Shown: positions 42,929 to 52,334 of the stretch, piece by piece
Numbering within the stretch: the first letter of the stretch is position 1
Layout of the letters: every line of letters starts with the position of its first letter
Program-made: the position numbers and the translations under genes
Notes under the pieces: generated by a model
The model's database searches: none
What the model was told of the DNA's origin: nothing
The model's input: the letters and a program-made list of their open reading frames with translations, nothing else
Assembly (NCBI RefSeq): GCF_008370345.1
Contig: NZ_VTUU01000001.1
Location: 668,223 to 732,222 of the forward strand
Source of the DNA: Marinobacter salinexigens
Lineage (GTDB): Bacteria; Pseudomonadota; Gammaproteobacteria; Pseudomonadales; Oleiphilaceae
DNA: 64,000 nucleotides
Direction of reading: 5' to 3'

Positions 42929-43963
42929 TCAGGCCGGTTCTTGTTCGGATGTGTGAGCCGGTCGCTTCAGCCTTTTGGCAATGTCCACAAACGGCGTGAC
43001 GATCAGGCTGTAGAGTGTGAGATAGCGCTCGGCATCGCGGCTTCCCGTGCCGAACCGGATGTTTTCCTGTTGGGCACTGGTTACGTACAGGGTGCCGAAC
43101 ATCCAGTCCCACAGGGACAGGTTGGTGCCGAAATTCTTGTTAAAGTGACGGGGCGCGTCGCTGTGATGGATCTGGTGCTGGGCCGGGCTGTTGAAAATAT
43201 GCTCCAGTGCCGGACCGAATGAAAACCACACGTGACTGTGGCGAAGGTTCGCCGCCAGACTGTTGAAGATGAACGTCAGGTAGGTCACGCCGAAGAGTGT
43301 GTAGCGGCTGATCTCCCCTCCGCAGGCGTACCAGAACGCCCCCGCATACCCCCCAACCAGAACCGCCGTGGCAATTCGTTCCACGATTTTTTCCACAAAG
43401 TGAATTCTGCTCGCAGTTGCCGGTACCAGCACCGGCGCGGAATGGTGAACCTTGTGAAACTCCCAGAGCCACTTCGAGTGGAACGCACGATGGACCCAGT
43501 AGTGCTTGAAATCATGAAGAAGAAACAGCCCGAGGCCATAGAGCAGAGTGAGTGAAAGGTTTTCACCCAGCTGAGGCCGAGCTCCCCAGAGGTTGGTGAA
43601 AAAGGCAATGTAGTCACCCGAGCGGAACACATAAGGGTCGACCAGAGCGACAACCGGCAACACCAGCGTTACCTTGAGAATGGCCCGGATCAGGTAGTAG
43701 CGGTAATCAAGAAGCGCAGACCGATGGAAGTTGACCCGGTTTCCGCCGAGGAATTGCCAGAACGTACTGGCTGCCGCGGTTCCCTGGTGAATACGAAAAC
43801 GAAACAGGCCATAGGCAACCAGAAGGGATATTCCCAGAAACACTACGCCCAGTCGGCCATTCAGGTCGAAAATGCCAAGAAACTGGTCAGTTACCGGATC
43901 AATGATGTAGTGGTTCAGGTATTCCAGAACTGTTCGGAATGCATCCACGGCGAGTGCCCTCAT
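42929..43963 (-). CDS. Membrane fatty-acid hydroxylase/sterol desaturase-like protein
   Basis: 344 residues with several membrane helices and the histidine clusters of the family: HDFKHYWVHRAFH, EFHKVHHSA, RHSHVWFSFGPALEHIF and HQIHHSD, the expected di-iron ligands. Members hydroxylate or desaturate lipids, carotenoids or sterol-like compounds at the membrane. The substrate here is unknown. It ends 6 bases from the convergent solute-binding gene. Confidence 0.88.
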   Translation of the reverse strand: MRALAVDAFRTVLEYLNHYIIDPVTDQFLGIFDLNGRLGVVFLGISLLVAYGLFRFRIHQGTAAASTFWQFLGGNRVNFHRSALLDYRYYLIRAILKVTLVLPVVALVDPYVFRSGDYIAFFTNLWGARPQLGENLSLTLLYGLGLFLLHDFKHYWVHRAFHSKWLWEFHKVHHSAPVLVPATASRIHFVEKIVERIATAVLVGGYAGAFWYACGGEISRYTLFGVTYLTFIFNSLAANLRHSHVWFSFGPALEHIFNSPAQHQIHHSDAPRHFNKNFGTNLSLWDWMFGTLYVTSAQQENIRFGTGSRDAERYLTLYSLIVTPFVDIAKRLKRPAHTSEQEPA

Positions 43964-44001
43964 AAAAACGAGTCGGATTATAGATGCACTTGCTTATTAA
44001 T

Positions 44002-45045
44002 TCAATGAGAGTGGTTCTCAGAAGCGAGTGGTTGTTGTTTGTGGCTGGTGAGCCGTGGCGTTACGTAGCTGAATCGTCGACGGTACTGTTCCATGGTGCA
44101 GCCTACCGTCCGTTTGAATAGCCTCCTGAATGAGCTTGTATCTTCATATCCGACTCCCCAGATGATTTGGGATGTCTGCTGCTGAGTAGACTCCAACTGG
44201 TGTTTGGCTGCTTCGATCCGCATTTGCTGAATGTAGTGCAGGGGTGTCTCTCCGGTTGCGTCTTTAAAGCGCCGTTTAAAGGTGCGCGTTCCAATGCCGG
44301 CAATCCCGGCAAGCTGATCAACACTGAGTGGATCGTTGTAGTGTGTCTCCAGCCATCGTTGGGTTTCCGCAATGGCGTCGTCTTGATGTGCCAGGCTGCT
44401 GTAGAAGCTCATATAAGGCGTCTGCTCGGTTCGCCGGGCATCCAGAATCAGCAACTTACTGCAGGCCAGGGCCAGTGAAGGGGAACCCAGCTTTTCCACG
44501 AGGTAGAGGCAAAGATCAACAAACGACGTTGCCCCACCGGCACAAATAATCTGTCCGTTGTCGATCAGGAGTTCATCGGCTTCCAGCCGTACCTCTGGAA
44601 AGCGGCGCCGGAAAGCCGGAGCTGCCCGCCAGTGGGTGGTGGCCACCTGATTGGCCAGTAATCCTGCCTCGGCCAGAACAAAGCTGCCTGTGCAGACACT
44701 GGCGAGGGTTGCGCCCTGTTGGTGGCTATTCCGAAGCCAGTCATGGATGGGTGCCGAACGGGCCAGCGACGTGTCGATGTGCCGATCTCCCAGCACGGCC
44801 TCCATAGCAGAACCTACGATGATCAGGTCCGGGTTGTAGTCTGGCCACTCAGTCGTCGGGGCTATGCTGACACCGCTGTAGGTGGTCACCGGGGCACCAT
44901 CGACAGTCACGATCTGGCAGTCGAACCTTGGGCCGTCGGATGGTGTGGGCTGATCGCAGAAGTTGGCAGCCGCGAAAAAATCCATGATTCCGATTACGCC
45001 GCTACCGTGGCAGTAGGGAAGAGCAACGATGGCAATTTTGATCAT
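44002..45045 (-). CDS. GlxA-type AraC regulator (DJ-1/PfpI + AraC HTH)
   Basis: 347 residues from the ATG at 45045; the open frame continues upstream but overlaps the divergent gene's start. Residues ~1-190 form a DJ-1/PfpI-like domain (IAIVALPYCHGSGVIGIMDFFAAANF, VASVCTGSFVLAEAGLLANQVATTHW with the nucleophile-elbow Cys). The C-terminus is an AraC HTH (PLSVDQLAGIAGIGTRTFKRRFKDATGETPLHYIQQMRIEAAKHQLE). It is divergent from an alpha/beta hydrolase gene and may control it. Confidence 0.9.
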   Translation of the reverse strand: MIKIAIVALPYCHGSGVIGIMDFFAAANFCDQPTPSDGPRFDCQIVTVDGAPVTTYSGVSIAPTTEWPDYNPDLIIVGSAMEAVLGDRHIDTSLARSAPIHDWLRNSHQQGATLASVCTGSFVLAEAGLLANQVATTHWRAAPAFRRRFPEVRLEADELLIDNGQIICAGGATSFVDLCLYLVEKLGSPSLALACSKLLILDARRTEQTPYMSFYSSLAHQDDAIAETQRWLETHYNDPLSVDQLAGIAGIGTRTFKRRFKDATGETPLHYIQQMRIEAAKHQLESTQQQTSQIIWGVGYEDTSSFRRLFKRTVGCTMEQYRRRFSYVTPRLTSHKQQPLASENHSH

Positions 45046-45166
45046 GGTTTTGGCCCTTTTCGCATTTAATGTGTCAAATATGCCACTCTGATCCGTTCGG
45101 AGCAAGTCGTATTCTGGCCTTGAACTAACGGAGGGCATAGGGCCTTCCGGGCAGGGAGGACTGGAC

Positions 45167-46066
45167 ATGACAATCCACACGCATATCAATACTCGAACAG
45201 CGACACAGGTTTCCGATGCCAGGGTGGCTCCAGGTTCAGCCAAAACGTCATTGATTGGGCGGGGCTTGAACGGATTGCAGAGGATTGCGCCGGAATTTGC
45301 GGGAAATGTTGTGGAGCACCTGTTTTTTACACCGCGCCGGTTGCCTGTACCAACCCGCTATGAGCACCTTTTCGAGGAAGCGGATGCCTATACCCAGCTT
45401 TGGGCGGGAAACCAGCGGATACCGGTCTATAGCTGGGGATTTGGGCCCACTGTCCTTATGGTGCACGGGTGGTCCGGGTCGGGCATCCAGTTCGGCGCCT
45501 TTATTGGCCCTCTGGTCAAGGCCGGTTATCGGGTTGTTGTCTACGATGCACCTGCTCACGGCCGTGCCGAGGGATTGCAGACTAACTTGCTGGAAATGTC
45601 TGAAGCGGTGGAGAGGGTAGCTGGCAGTTTTGGGCCGCTCAAGGCCATCGTTGCGCACTCGATTGGCAGTCTTGCGGCGGCTCGGGCTCTGGTTGACGGA
45701 GTTGAATCTGAGCAGACATTCCTGTTGGCTCCTCCGCGGGATCTTGCATCCGTTGTGGCGGGATTTGGTCAGTTATTGGGGCTCTCGGACAAGCTGATTG
45801 CGGGCCAGAGAGGGCGTATGGAACGGCGATTTGGTGAAGGTGTCTGGCAGCAGTTTTCGTTTGACGGGATGGCTGCGGAACTGTCAGGGCAGGCGTTGAT
45901 CATTGCCGATCAGGACGATACACAGATTCCTCCGGAGCAGAGCCGGCGGGTAAGGGAGCAGTGGACGGGGAGCGAGATTTTCCAGACACAGGGACTCGGG
46001 CATTTTCGCCTGCTCTGGCATCCCACCGTGGTTGAGCGCGTCTTTGGTCAGCTCTTGAGGAAATAA
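45167..46066 (+). CDS. Alpha/beta hydrolase
   Basis: 299 residues. The hydrolase fold is clear: VLMVHGWSGSGIQFGAFIGPL (oxyanion HG), VVVYDAPAHGRAEG, nucleophile elbow AHSIGSLAAA (GxSxG-like, here HSIGS), an acid in IIADQDDTQIPPEQ and a catalytic His in GLGHFRLLWHPTV. No signal peptide, so probably cytoplasmic. The last 19 bases overlap the end of the convergent response-regulator gene. GGGAGGA precedes the start. Substrate unknown. Confidence 0.88.
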   Translation: MTIHTHINTRTATQVSDARVAPGSAKTSLIGRGLNGLQRIAPEFAGNVVEHLFFTPRRLPVPTRYEHLFEEADAYTQLWAGNQRIPVYSWGFGPTVLMVHGWSGSGIQFGAFIGPLVKAGYRVVVYDAPAHGRAEGLQTNLLEMSEAVERVAGSFGPLKAIVAHSIGSLAAARALVDGVESEQTFLLAPPRDLASVVAGFGQLLGLSDKLIAGQRGRMERRFGEGVWQQFSFDGMAAELSGQALIIADQDDTQIPPEQSRRVREQWTGSEIFQTQGLGHFRLLWHPTVVERVFGQLLRK

Positions 46067-46734
46067 CGCCTTTCCGGGCGTCCGACCGATCCGTAGGTAA
46101 CTTCAGCCTGCAACTCAGAGTTACCGACCAGATATTCAAGGTAGCGTCTCGCGGTTGTGCGCGAGGCGCCTATTTCGCCTCCCATCTCTTCGGCACTCCA
46201 CTGCCCGCCGCGAGCCGTTACCTCTCGGATTTTGTCCAGAGTCAGGGCGTCGATGCCTTTGGGCAGGCGTTCCCTTTTTGCCGGGTCGTCTTCGCCAGTG
46301 CCGCGGGGCAGGAGAGCATCAACCTCTTTTTGCGCTAACTGGTGAAGCCCTGAGAGTCTGTCCAGGTGCTCACGGTACCGGTTGACGGCTTCCTGAAGCC
46401 GCTCGAAAACCAGGGGTTTCAGGATGTAGTCAAAGACACCGCCGCGCAAAGCGCTGCGCAGGGTTTCCACTTCCTTGGCTGCGGTGATCAGGATGACGTC
46501 GCTGCTGCTGTCGCTGGCCCGCAGCTCCCGTAGCAGGTCAAGCCCGTTGCCATCCGGGAAGTACACATCCAAAAGGATCAGTTCCGGCGCCATGACTTCA
46601 GCAAGATCGCGGGCGTCTGCAAGGGTATGGGCGATACCGCATAACTCCACGTTTTCGAGGCGTTCCACAAAACGGCGCTGGATTTCCGCAATTTTGCGAT
46701 CATCCTCAACAATCAAAAGCCGGATGGGTGTCAC
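46048..46734 (-). CDS. CitB/DcuR-type response regulator
   Basis: 228 residues. Receiver domain with RLLIVEDDRKIAEIQRRFVE, phosphoacceptor Asp in PELILLDVYFPDGNGL and Lys in YILKPLVFERLQEAV. The C-terminus is the CitB/DcuR-type HTH (LTLDKIREVTARGGQWSAEEMGGEIGASRTTARRYLEYLV). It overlaps the partner kinase gene by four bases. With the divergent tctCBA genes it very probably regulates tricarboxylate uptake. Confidence 0.92.
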   Translation of the reverse strand: MTPIRLLIVEDDRKIAEIQRRFVERLENVELCGIAHTLADARDLAEVMAPELILLDVYFPDGNGLDLLRELRASDSSSDVILITAAKEVETLRSALRGGVFDYILKPLVFERLQEAVNRYREHLDRLSGLHQLAQKEVDALLPRGTGEDDPAKRERLPKGIDALTLDKIREVTARGGQWSAEEMGGEIGASRTTARRYLEYLVGNSELQAEVTYGSVGRPERRYFLKS

Positions 46735-48371
46735 AGGCTGGTCCTCTCCTCCGGTTGTTTGGGCAGGTAGAGGGTAAACCGGCTACCGCCTTCGTTCAGG
46801 TTTTCCACGGTGATTGATCCCCCCCAGCGGTTCAGAAACTGCTGCACAAGGTGAAGGCCAATGCCATGATCTTCACCCTTGCTACTGACTCCCCGTTCAA
46901 AAATCTTCCGTTGGGCCTCTTCCGGAACGCCGGGCCCCTGATCTTCCACTTCAAAGATGAGCTCTTCGCCGAGGTCTGTCATCGACAGTTTCACCCGGCC
47001 GCCTTCTCCGGTGTGTTGACGGGTGGCCTCAAGTGCATTGTCGATAAGGTTGCCCAGAACGCTGACCAGTTGATTCCGTGGCAGGGACTCGGGGATGTCT
47101 GACATCTGGCTGTCGGGATCAATGTCGAGATTCAGCCCCATTTCCCTTGCCCGGTTGTACTTGCCCAACAGGCAACCTGCAATGACCGGGTCAGGCACGG
47201 CTTCCAGCAGCAGGTGCAGCAATGCCTGGTGATCGCTGACCTCGCTACCGATTAGGCTCAGGGCCTCATCGTTGGCGCCGATCTGAATGAGTCCTGCAAT
47301 GGTATGAAGTTTGTTTGAGTACTCATGGGTCTGGCTGCGCAGAGTGTCCGCATACTGCTGGATGCGGGTAAGCCGACGGCTGACCTGATCGAGTTCGTTG
47401 GATAGCCGAAAACTTGCTACCACGCCAATGATGTCGTCTCCCTGACGAACCGGGAGCCTGTTTACTACCATCTGCCGACCCCGTAACCAGATCTCCCGGT
47501 CGAAGTCCGGCTGACCGGTTTCCAGTACCGACATCAGGCTGCTTTCCGGCAGTATGTCGAGCAGGGGAGTGCCGGCCAGAGGTTTGTCCGGCGGCAGGTT
47601 CAGGGTTTCATGGGCAGCCCGGTTGGCTGTAGTGATGATGCCTTCCCGGTTCACCGCAATGATGCCCTCCCGCACTGACTGCAGGGTTGCTTCCCGTTCC
47701 CGGAACAGGCGGGCAATTTCTTCTGGCTCCAGTCCGAAAATGGCGCGCTTGAAACGTTCTGAAATCACGATGGCTGCAACGATCGTGGCCAGCAGCATGA
47801 CCCCGACCACGCCATAGAGCACAAAATTATAGCGGCGGATGGTGGTGTCGACCTGAGCCAGGCTGTAGCCGACAGAGACGATGCCGACGATTTCTCCGGT
47901 GTCGGGAACCCGGACCGGAGCTTTTCCCCGCATGGACTCACCAAGGTTGCCCTTGGCCCTCCCAACGTAGGCGCTGCCATTCACCAGTGCCTCGTGGCCG
48001 TCGTCGCCGTCGTCATCTGCCATCGACAGGCCGATTTTGGCCTCTACCGGATGTGCCAGGCGGATGGCTTCCCGGTCGCCAATCACGATAAAAAGCGCCT
48101 CGTTGGTGTCGGCAAGGTGGGTGGCTAACTGATTGAGGCCGGTGATATCCCGTGACTGTATGCCACTGATCGTCGCAGGCGCTGCGGCTACGGTTTTAGC
48201 GACCATCAATGCCCTCTGGGCGATCTCGTCGTAGAGAGAGTTGCTCAGATAGTAGCCGGCAAAACCACCGATCAGGATGGTCTGAAAGGCGCCGAGCAAT
48301 CCAAGTGTCAGGATCATTCGGGTTTTGAGTTTGGTCTTATGCAATGCTGATCCGGAAAGGCTTTTTGTCAT
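46731..48371 (-). CDS. CitA/DcuS-type sensor histidine kinase
   Basis: 546 residues. Membrane helix 1 (~17-38), an extracytoplasmic PAS-like CitA/DcuS sensor (RALMVAKTVAAAPATISGIQS, ALFIVIGDREAIRLAHPVEAKIGLSMADDD), helix 2 (~185-207), a cytoplasmic PAS, then the SPOB-type dimerisation H-box LRSQTHEYSNKLHTIAGLIQIG and a HATPase (LIDNALEATRQ, DQGPGVPEEA, GIGLHLVQQFL). Kinases of this type sense di- or tricarboxylates directly in the periplasm. It is divergent from tctC across 213 bases. Confidence 0.93.
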   Translation of the reverse strand: MTKSLSGSALHKTKLKTRMILTLGLLGAFQTILIGGFAGYYLSNSLYDEIAQRALMVAKTVAAAPATISGIQSRDITGLNQLATHLADTNEALFIVIGDREAIRLAHPVEAKIGLSMADDDGDDGHEALVNGSAYVGRAKGNLGESMRGKAPVRVPDTGEIVGIVSVGYSLAQVDTTIRRYNFVLYGVVGVMLLATIVAAIVISERFKRAIFGLEPEEIARLFREREATLQSVREGIIAVNREGIITTANRAAHETLNLPPDKPLAGTPLLDILPESSLMSVLETGQPDFDREIWLRGRQMVVNRLPVRQGDDIIGVVASFRLSNELDQVSRRLTRIQQYADTLRSQTHEYSNKLHTIAGLIQIGANDEALSLIGSEVSDHQALLHLLLEAVPDPVIAGCLLGKYNRAREMGLNLDIDPDSQMSDIPESLPRNQLVSVLGNLIDNALEATRQHTGEGGRVKLSMTDLGEELIFEVEDQGPGVPEEAQRKIFERGVSSKGEDHGIGLHLVQQFLNRWGGSITVENLNEGGSRFTLYLPKQPEERTSL

Positions 48372-48430
48372 TTGCGGCTCAGGTTAATGCATCCCTTCAC
48401 AAGATGCCCGTGATCTTTATGAACAAAATG

Positions 48431-48450
48431 GGTTTAAAAGCCAATAAACC
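48431..48450. promoter_or_regulatory. Inverted repeat between kinase gene and tctC
   Basis: GGTTTA (48431-48436) and TAAACC (48445-48450) form a perfect inverted repeat with an 8-base spacer, roughly 135 bases before tctC and 60 bases before the kinase ATG. It is a candidate binding site for the adjacent CitB-type regulator; binding is not shown by sequence alone. Confidence 0.35.
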
Positions 48451-48584
48451 TCTTACGTTCACAAGCTTCAGTGTAGCGGGTTCTACCTATTAATCTTCCG
48501 CCACTCGCTCCTCTGGTCTGCCAACACCAGGGACTCGGTCCACCTCGGGAGTGACGACAAAAACAAGCTGATTGAGGTGCAACA

Positions 48585-49562
48585 ATGCTGATCAAACGAA
48601 CTCTGTCCTTTGTGGCGGCGGCCGCCGTCTCTGTTTCTGCCTATGCCTGGCAGCCCTCCGGTAAAGTCGAATGTCTCGCGCCTGCGGATCCTGGCGGCGG
48701 TTGGGACTTTACCTGTCGTAGTGTTGGTAACGTTATGCAGCAACTTGAAATTGTCAGCGGCAGCGTACAGACCGTAAACATGGCTGGTGCTGGCGGTGGT
48801 GTTGCCTTTGCCCATACCGTGAGCAAGCGGGCCGACGACGACCAGTTGCTGGTTGCAGCCTCGACTGCAACGACAACCCGCCTTGCCCAGAGACAGTTTC
48901 CGGGTATGAATGCCGACATGGTGACCTGGGTCGGCGCCCTGGGTGCTGATTACGGCATCATTGCGGTAGGCAAAAACTCGAAATACCAGAATCTGAATGA
49001 ACTGATGGATGCGGTCAAAGCGAATCCGAAATCCGTCAAGTTTGCCGGTGGCAGTGCCCGTGGTGGTTGGGATCATCTCAAGGTTCTGATCGCTGCCAAG
49101 GCGGCCGGTGCGGAAAACCTGCCCCGTATCCCTTATCTGTCCTATAACAACGGTGGCGAAGCCATGACTCAGGTTGTGGGTGGCCAGGTTGATGCTTTTA
49201 CCGGGGACATTTCCGAAGCGACCGGCTTCATGGAATCCGGAGATCTGCGAGTTATCGCGGTACTGGCGGACGAGCGTCTGCCAGGAAAATTCAGCGACCT
49301 GCCAACAGCGAAAGAGCAGGGGATCGATGCCGTTGGTCCTAACTGGCGTGGCTTCTATATGCCAAAAGACGCCGGCGAAGAGGCGAAGAAATACTGGGTT
49401 GATGCTGTCGAAAAGCTCTACGCCAGTGAGGAATGGCGCACGATTATGGTCAGTAATGGCCTGATTCCGTTCCATCCGCCTGCGAACGAGTTTGAAACCT
49501 TTGTTCGTGATCAGGTGCAGGATATCGAAAACCTCTCTCGCGAAATCGGGTTGCTGAAATGA
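48585..49562 (+). CDS. tctC: Tripartite tricarboxylate transporter, binding protein TctC
   Basis: 325 residues with a signal peptide to ~residue 21 (AAAAVSVSAYA). The TctC/Bug fold is clear: VECLAPADPGGGWDFTCRSVGNVMQQL, NMAGAGGGVAFAHTV, KFAGGSARGGWDHLKVLIAAKAAG and VGGQVDAFTGDISEATGFMESGDLRVIAVLADERLPG. It captures citrate or a related tricarboxylate in the periplasm and delivers it to TctAB. Its stop overlaps the tctB start (ATGA). Confidence 0.94.
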   Translation: MLIKRTLSFVAAAAVSVSAYAWQPSGKVECLAPADPGGGWDFTCRSVGNVMQQLEIVSGSVQTVNMAGAGGGVAFAHTVSKRADDDQLLVAASTATTTRLAQRQFPGMNADMVTWVGALGADYGIIAVGKNSKYQNLNELMDAVKANPKSVKFAGGSARGGWDHLKVLIAAKAAGAENLPRIPYLSYNNGGEAMTQVVGGQVDAFTGDISEATGFMESGDLRVIAVLADERLPGKFSDLPTAKEQGIDAVGPNWRGFYMPKDAGEEAKKYWVDAVEKLYASEEWRTIMVSNGLIPFHPPANEFETFVRDQVQDIENLSREIGLLK

Positions 49563-50005
49563 CGGGCCTCGGTGATCGTATTCTCGGCCTGGGCCTTCTG
49601 GTCCTCGCCGTCGCCTATGGCTGGGCTGCCCAACAGTGGCCCGAGCCGTTCGGCGGCGCCGAGGGCGTCGGCCCTGAAACCTTCCCCACCATTCTTTTTG
49701 TGGTACTGGTGGCGGGAAGTCTCTATCTGATGATCAAACCTGATCCGGATGCCCAGTGGCCAGTAGGCAAGTCTGCACTGGAACTTGTGGTGTCTGTTGT
49801 CGTTCTGGTGGTGTATGCCCTCCTGCTGGAACCCCTTGGGTTTGTTCTTTCCACCACCCTTGCGGTGGGCGTGCTGAGCTGGCGCATGGGGGCTGCACCA
49901 AAGCGGGCCTTTATCACCGGGTTGGTCAGTGCCGTGGTGGTGTTTGTGTTGTTTAACTACGGTCTGTCCCTGAGCCTGCCGGCTGGTCTGCTGGAGGTGC
50001 ACTGA
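49559..50005 (+). CDS. tctB: Tripartite tricarboxylate transporter, small subunit TctB
   Basis: 148 residues with four hydrophobic segments, characteristic of TctB (ILGLGLLVLAVAYGWAAQQWPEPFGGAEGVGPETFPTILFVVLVAGSLYLMI, then LVVSVVVLVVYALLLEPLGFVLSTTLAVGVLSW). It is the small membrane subunit that supports TctA. It overlaps tctC by four bases and tctA by one. Confidence 0.93.
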   Translation: MTGLGDRILGLGLLVLAVAYGWAAQQWPEPFGGAEGVGPETFPTILFVVLVAGSLYLMIKPDPDAQWPVGKSALELVVSVVVLVVYALLLEPLGFVLSTTLAVGVLSWRMGAAPKRAFITGLVSAVVVFVLFNYGLSLSLPAGLLEVH

Positions 50006-51531
50006 TGGAAACGATCGGATTCCTGATGGATGGGTTTGCGGTGGCGTTCACACCGTACAACCTGATGTTTGCGCTGTTCGGCGCGTTTGTGGGCACGCTG
50101 ATTGGCTGTTTGCCGGGCCTTGGTCCTGCAAATGGTGTGGCGATTCTTATCCCGCTGGCCTTTACTCTGGGGCTGCCGCCTGAAACCGCGATGATCCTGC
50201 TTACATCGGTGTATGCCGGTGCGATGTACGGTGGACGGATATCGTCAATCCTGCTCAATATCCCCGGCGATGAGCCTGCCATGATGACCTGCCTTGACGG
50301 TTATCCGATGGCGAAGAATGGCCGGGCTGCTGATGCTTTGGCCGCGTCTGCGATCGCCTCCTTTGTCGGAAGCATGATCGGAACCCTGGGCCTGATTCTT
50401 CTGGCGCCGGTACTGGCGAAATTTGCCCTGACATTCGGCCCGGCGGAGTATTTCGCTCTGTTCATGCTGGCCTTTGCGACTCTGGGTGGCATTACTGGCA
50501 AGAACCAGGTCAAAACGGTGATTGCGGCGACCCTGGGTATCATGATCTCCACGGTGGGTATCGATATCTCGACGGGTACTCAACGCTATACCTTCGGTGT
50601 TCTGGAGTTGTACGAGGGGATTGATTTCATCCTCGCCATCGTGGGTCTGTTTGCCATCTCCGAGCTGCTGTTCTTTGTGGAGCACCGCATGGGTGGCGGC
50701 CGTGACAAGATGACGGTCGGAAAGCTGAGTCTGAGCCTGAAAGAACTGGTTTCTACCATCCCGACCCAGCTGCGTGGTGGTGTTCTTGGCTTTATTGCCG
50801 GTGTTTTGCCGGGGGCGGGCGCCTCTCTGGGCAGCTTTATCAGCTATACCATCGAAAAGCAGGCCGTTGGCAAAAAAGGCAAGTTCGGTGAAGGTGATAT
50901 TCGCGGTGTGATGGCACCGGAAGCAGGCAACAACGGTGCTGCCTCCGGCGCATTGGTGCCGATGCTGACCCTGGGGGTTCCGGGCAGTGGTACCACGGCG
51001 GTTCTGCTGGCGATGCTGATCTCCCTGAACATTACGCCGGGGCCACTGATGTTCACGCAGAATGCGGACATCGTATGGGGTGTTATTGCAGCCTTGCTGA
51101 TCGGTAACGTTCTGCTCCTGGTGCTGAACATCCCGCTGGTGGGGTTCTTTGTGAAGTTGCTGTCGGTACCGCCGATGTTCCTGCTGCCGATTGTGACGAT
51201 GGTAGCGTTCGTGGGTATCTACTCCATTAGTCACAGCACCTTCGATCTCTATTTCATGGTGGCCTTCGGCGTGGCTGGTTATTTCCTGCGCAAGCTGGAG
51301 ATTCCAATGGTGCCGATTATTCTCGGTCTGCTGCTTGGGCCAGAGATGGAAAAGAATCTTGGCCACGCACTGGTGCTGTCTGACGGTGACTGGAGCATTC
51401 TGTGGGCAAGCCCTCTGTCCATCGGGCTCTGGGTAGTGGCCGGTGCCGGGCTTGTATTGCCCTACGTTGTGGGCCCGATTCTGCGTCGTCGTATGAATGC
51501 AGCCATGAAAGAAACACCTGTCAGCGATTGA
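50005..51531 (+). CDS. tctA: Tripartite tricarboxylate transporter, large subunit TctA
   Basis: 508 residues, about twelve membrane helices. TctA signatures: GTLIGCLPGLGPANGVAILIPLAFTLGLPPETAMILLTSVYAGAMYGGRISSILLNIPGDEPAMMTCLDGYPMAKNGRA, and LGFIAGVLPGAGASLGSFISY with APEAGNNGAASGALVPMLTLGVPGSGTTAVLLAML. The two repeats of P-G-x-G motifs form the transport hairpins. It imports the tricarboxylate with Na+ or H+. Last gene of the operon, followed by a strong terminator. Confidence 0.95.
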   Translation: METIGFLMDGFAVAFTPYNLMFALFGAFVGTLIGCLPGLGPANGVAILIPLAFTLGLPPETAMILLTSVYAGAMYGGRISSILLNIPGDEPAMMTCLDGYPMAKNGRAADALAASAIASFVGSMIGTLGLILLAPVLAKFALTFGPAEYFALFMLAFATLGGITGKNQVKTVIAATLGIMISTVGIDISTGTQRYTFGVLELYEGIDFILAIVGLFAISELLFFVEHRMGGGRDKMTVGKLSLSLKELVSTIPTQLRGGVLGFIAGVLPGAGASLGSFISYTIEKQAVGKKGKFGEGDIRGVMAPEAGNNGAASGALVPMLTLGVPGSGTTAVLLAMLISLNITPGPLMFTQNADIVWGVIAALLIGNVLLLVLNIPLVGFFVKLLSVPPMFLLPIVTMVAFVGIYSISHSTFDLYFMVAFGVAGYFLRKLEIPMVPIILGLLLGPEMEKNLGHALVLSDGDWSILWASPLSIGLWVVAGAGLVLPYVVGPILRRRMNAAMKETPVSD

Positions 51532-51572
51532 CGATCTGTTACAGCTCCCACTGACGATTTGTTGTCAGTCTT

Positions 51573-51600
51573 GCACCGGGTTCGCCCGGTGCTTTTTTTT
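51573..51600 (+). terminator. Rho-independent terminator of tctCBA
   Basis: GCACCGGG (51573-51580), loop TTCG, CCCGGTGC (51585-51592), then eight T. A perfect 8-base GC-rich stem with a UUCG tetraloop and a U-run, 42 bases after the tctA stop. Confidence 0.95.
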
Positions 51601-51659
51601 GTCTGGCTGATAGACTCTGAGCGACGCACTCCTGCAAATATCACAGAGGAACACTAGGC

Positions 51660-52331
51660 ATGCTTATCATGGTACTGGGCGCCACAGGATTGACTGGCAG
51701 TATGGTTGTCCAGGGCCTGCTGGAACGGCCAGAGGTTTCCAGGGTTATTGTGCCGCTGAGGAAGCCGCTGGGGTTTGAGCACCCGAAGCTGGAGCAGCGC
51801 ATTATCGATTTCGATGAACTGGAACAGATGCCGGGGTTGTTCAAGGTAGATGTGCTGGTCTGTTGCCTGGGCACCACCATCAAAAAAGCCGGCTCCCAGG
51901 AAAACTTCCGCAAAGTGGATTGCGGCTATCCGCTGGAAGCCGCGAGGCTGGCAAGAGGGCAGGGAGCAAATGCGCTGCTACTGATGTCCGCCATCGGCGC
52001 GTCTTCAGACTCCACCATTTTCTACAACCGGGTGAAAGGCGAGCTGGAAGATGCCGTTCGCGAACTGGGCTTTCCCTACCTGTCCATTTACCACCCCAGT
52101 CTGTTGCTGGGTGACAGGCGCGAGAGCCGTCCGGGAGAAGCTTTGGGGCAAAAGGCCATGCCACTGGTCAATCGCTTTATGTTCGGCCCCCTCGACAGGT
52201 ACAAAGCGATCGGGGCCGATGTTGTGGCTCAGGCCATGGTGAACGAAGTCTGCGGGTTGGTTTCGCAGTTGTCTGCCGAGCAGGTTACTCAGGTTCGTGA
52301 GTATGCGGATATTGCCGCGCTAGCCGGGTAA
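51660..52331 (+). CDS. NAD(P)-binding Rossmann protein (HTATIP2/YwnB-like)
   Basis: 223 residues of an atypical short-chain-dehydrogenase fold. N-terminal VLGATGLTGSMVVQGLL provides the GxxGxxG nucleotide site. LVCCLGTTIKKAGSQENFRKVDCGYPLEAARLARGQGANALLLMSAIGASSDSTIFYNRVKGELEDAV matches the HTATIP2-like oxidoreductases with a YxxxK pair (YNRVK). SIYHPSLLLGDRRESRPGE follows. The reaction is unknown. It ends 3 bases from the convergent LysE gene. Confidence 0.85.
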   Translation: MLIMVLGATGLTGSMVVQGLLERPEVSRVIVPLRKPLGFEHPKLEQRIIDFDELEQMPGLFKVDVLVCCLGTTIKKAGSQENFRKVDCGYPLEAARLARGQGANALLLMSAIGASSDSTIFYNRVKGELEDAVRELGFPYLSIYHPSLLLGDRRESRPGEALGQKAMPLVNRFMFGPLDRYKAIGADVVAQAMVNEVCGLVSQLSAEQVTQVREYADIAALAG

Positions 52332-52334
52332 TAT

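Noticed and set aside
45046-45243. N-terminal extension of the GlxA-type regulator's open frame
   Set aside because: It would overlap the divergent hydrolase start, and the DJ-1-like domain begins naturally at the ATG at 45045.
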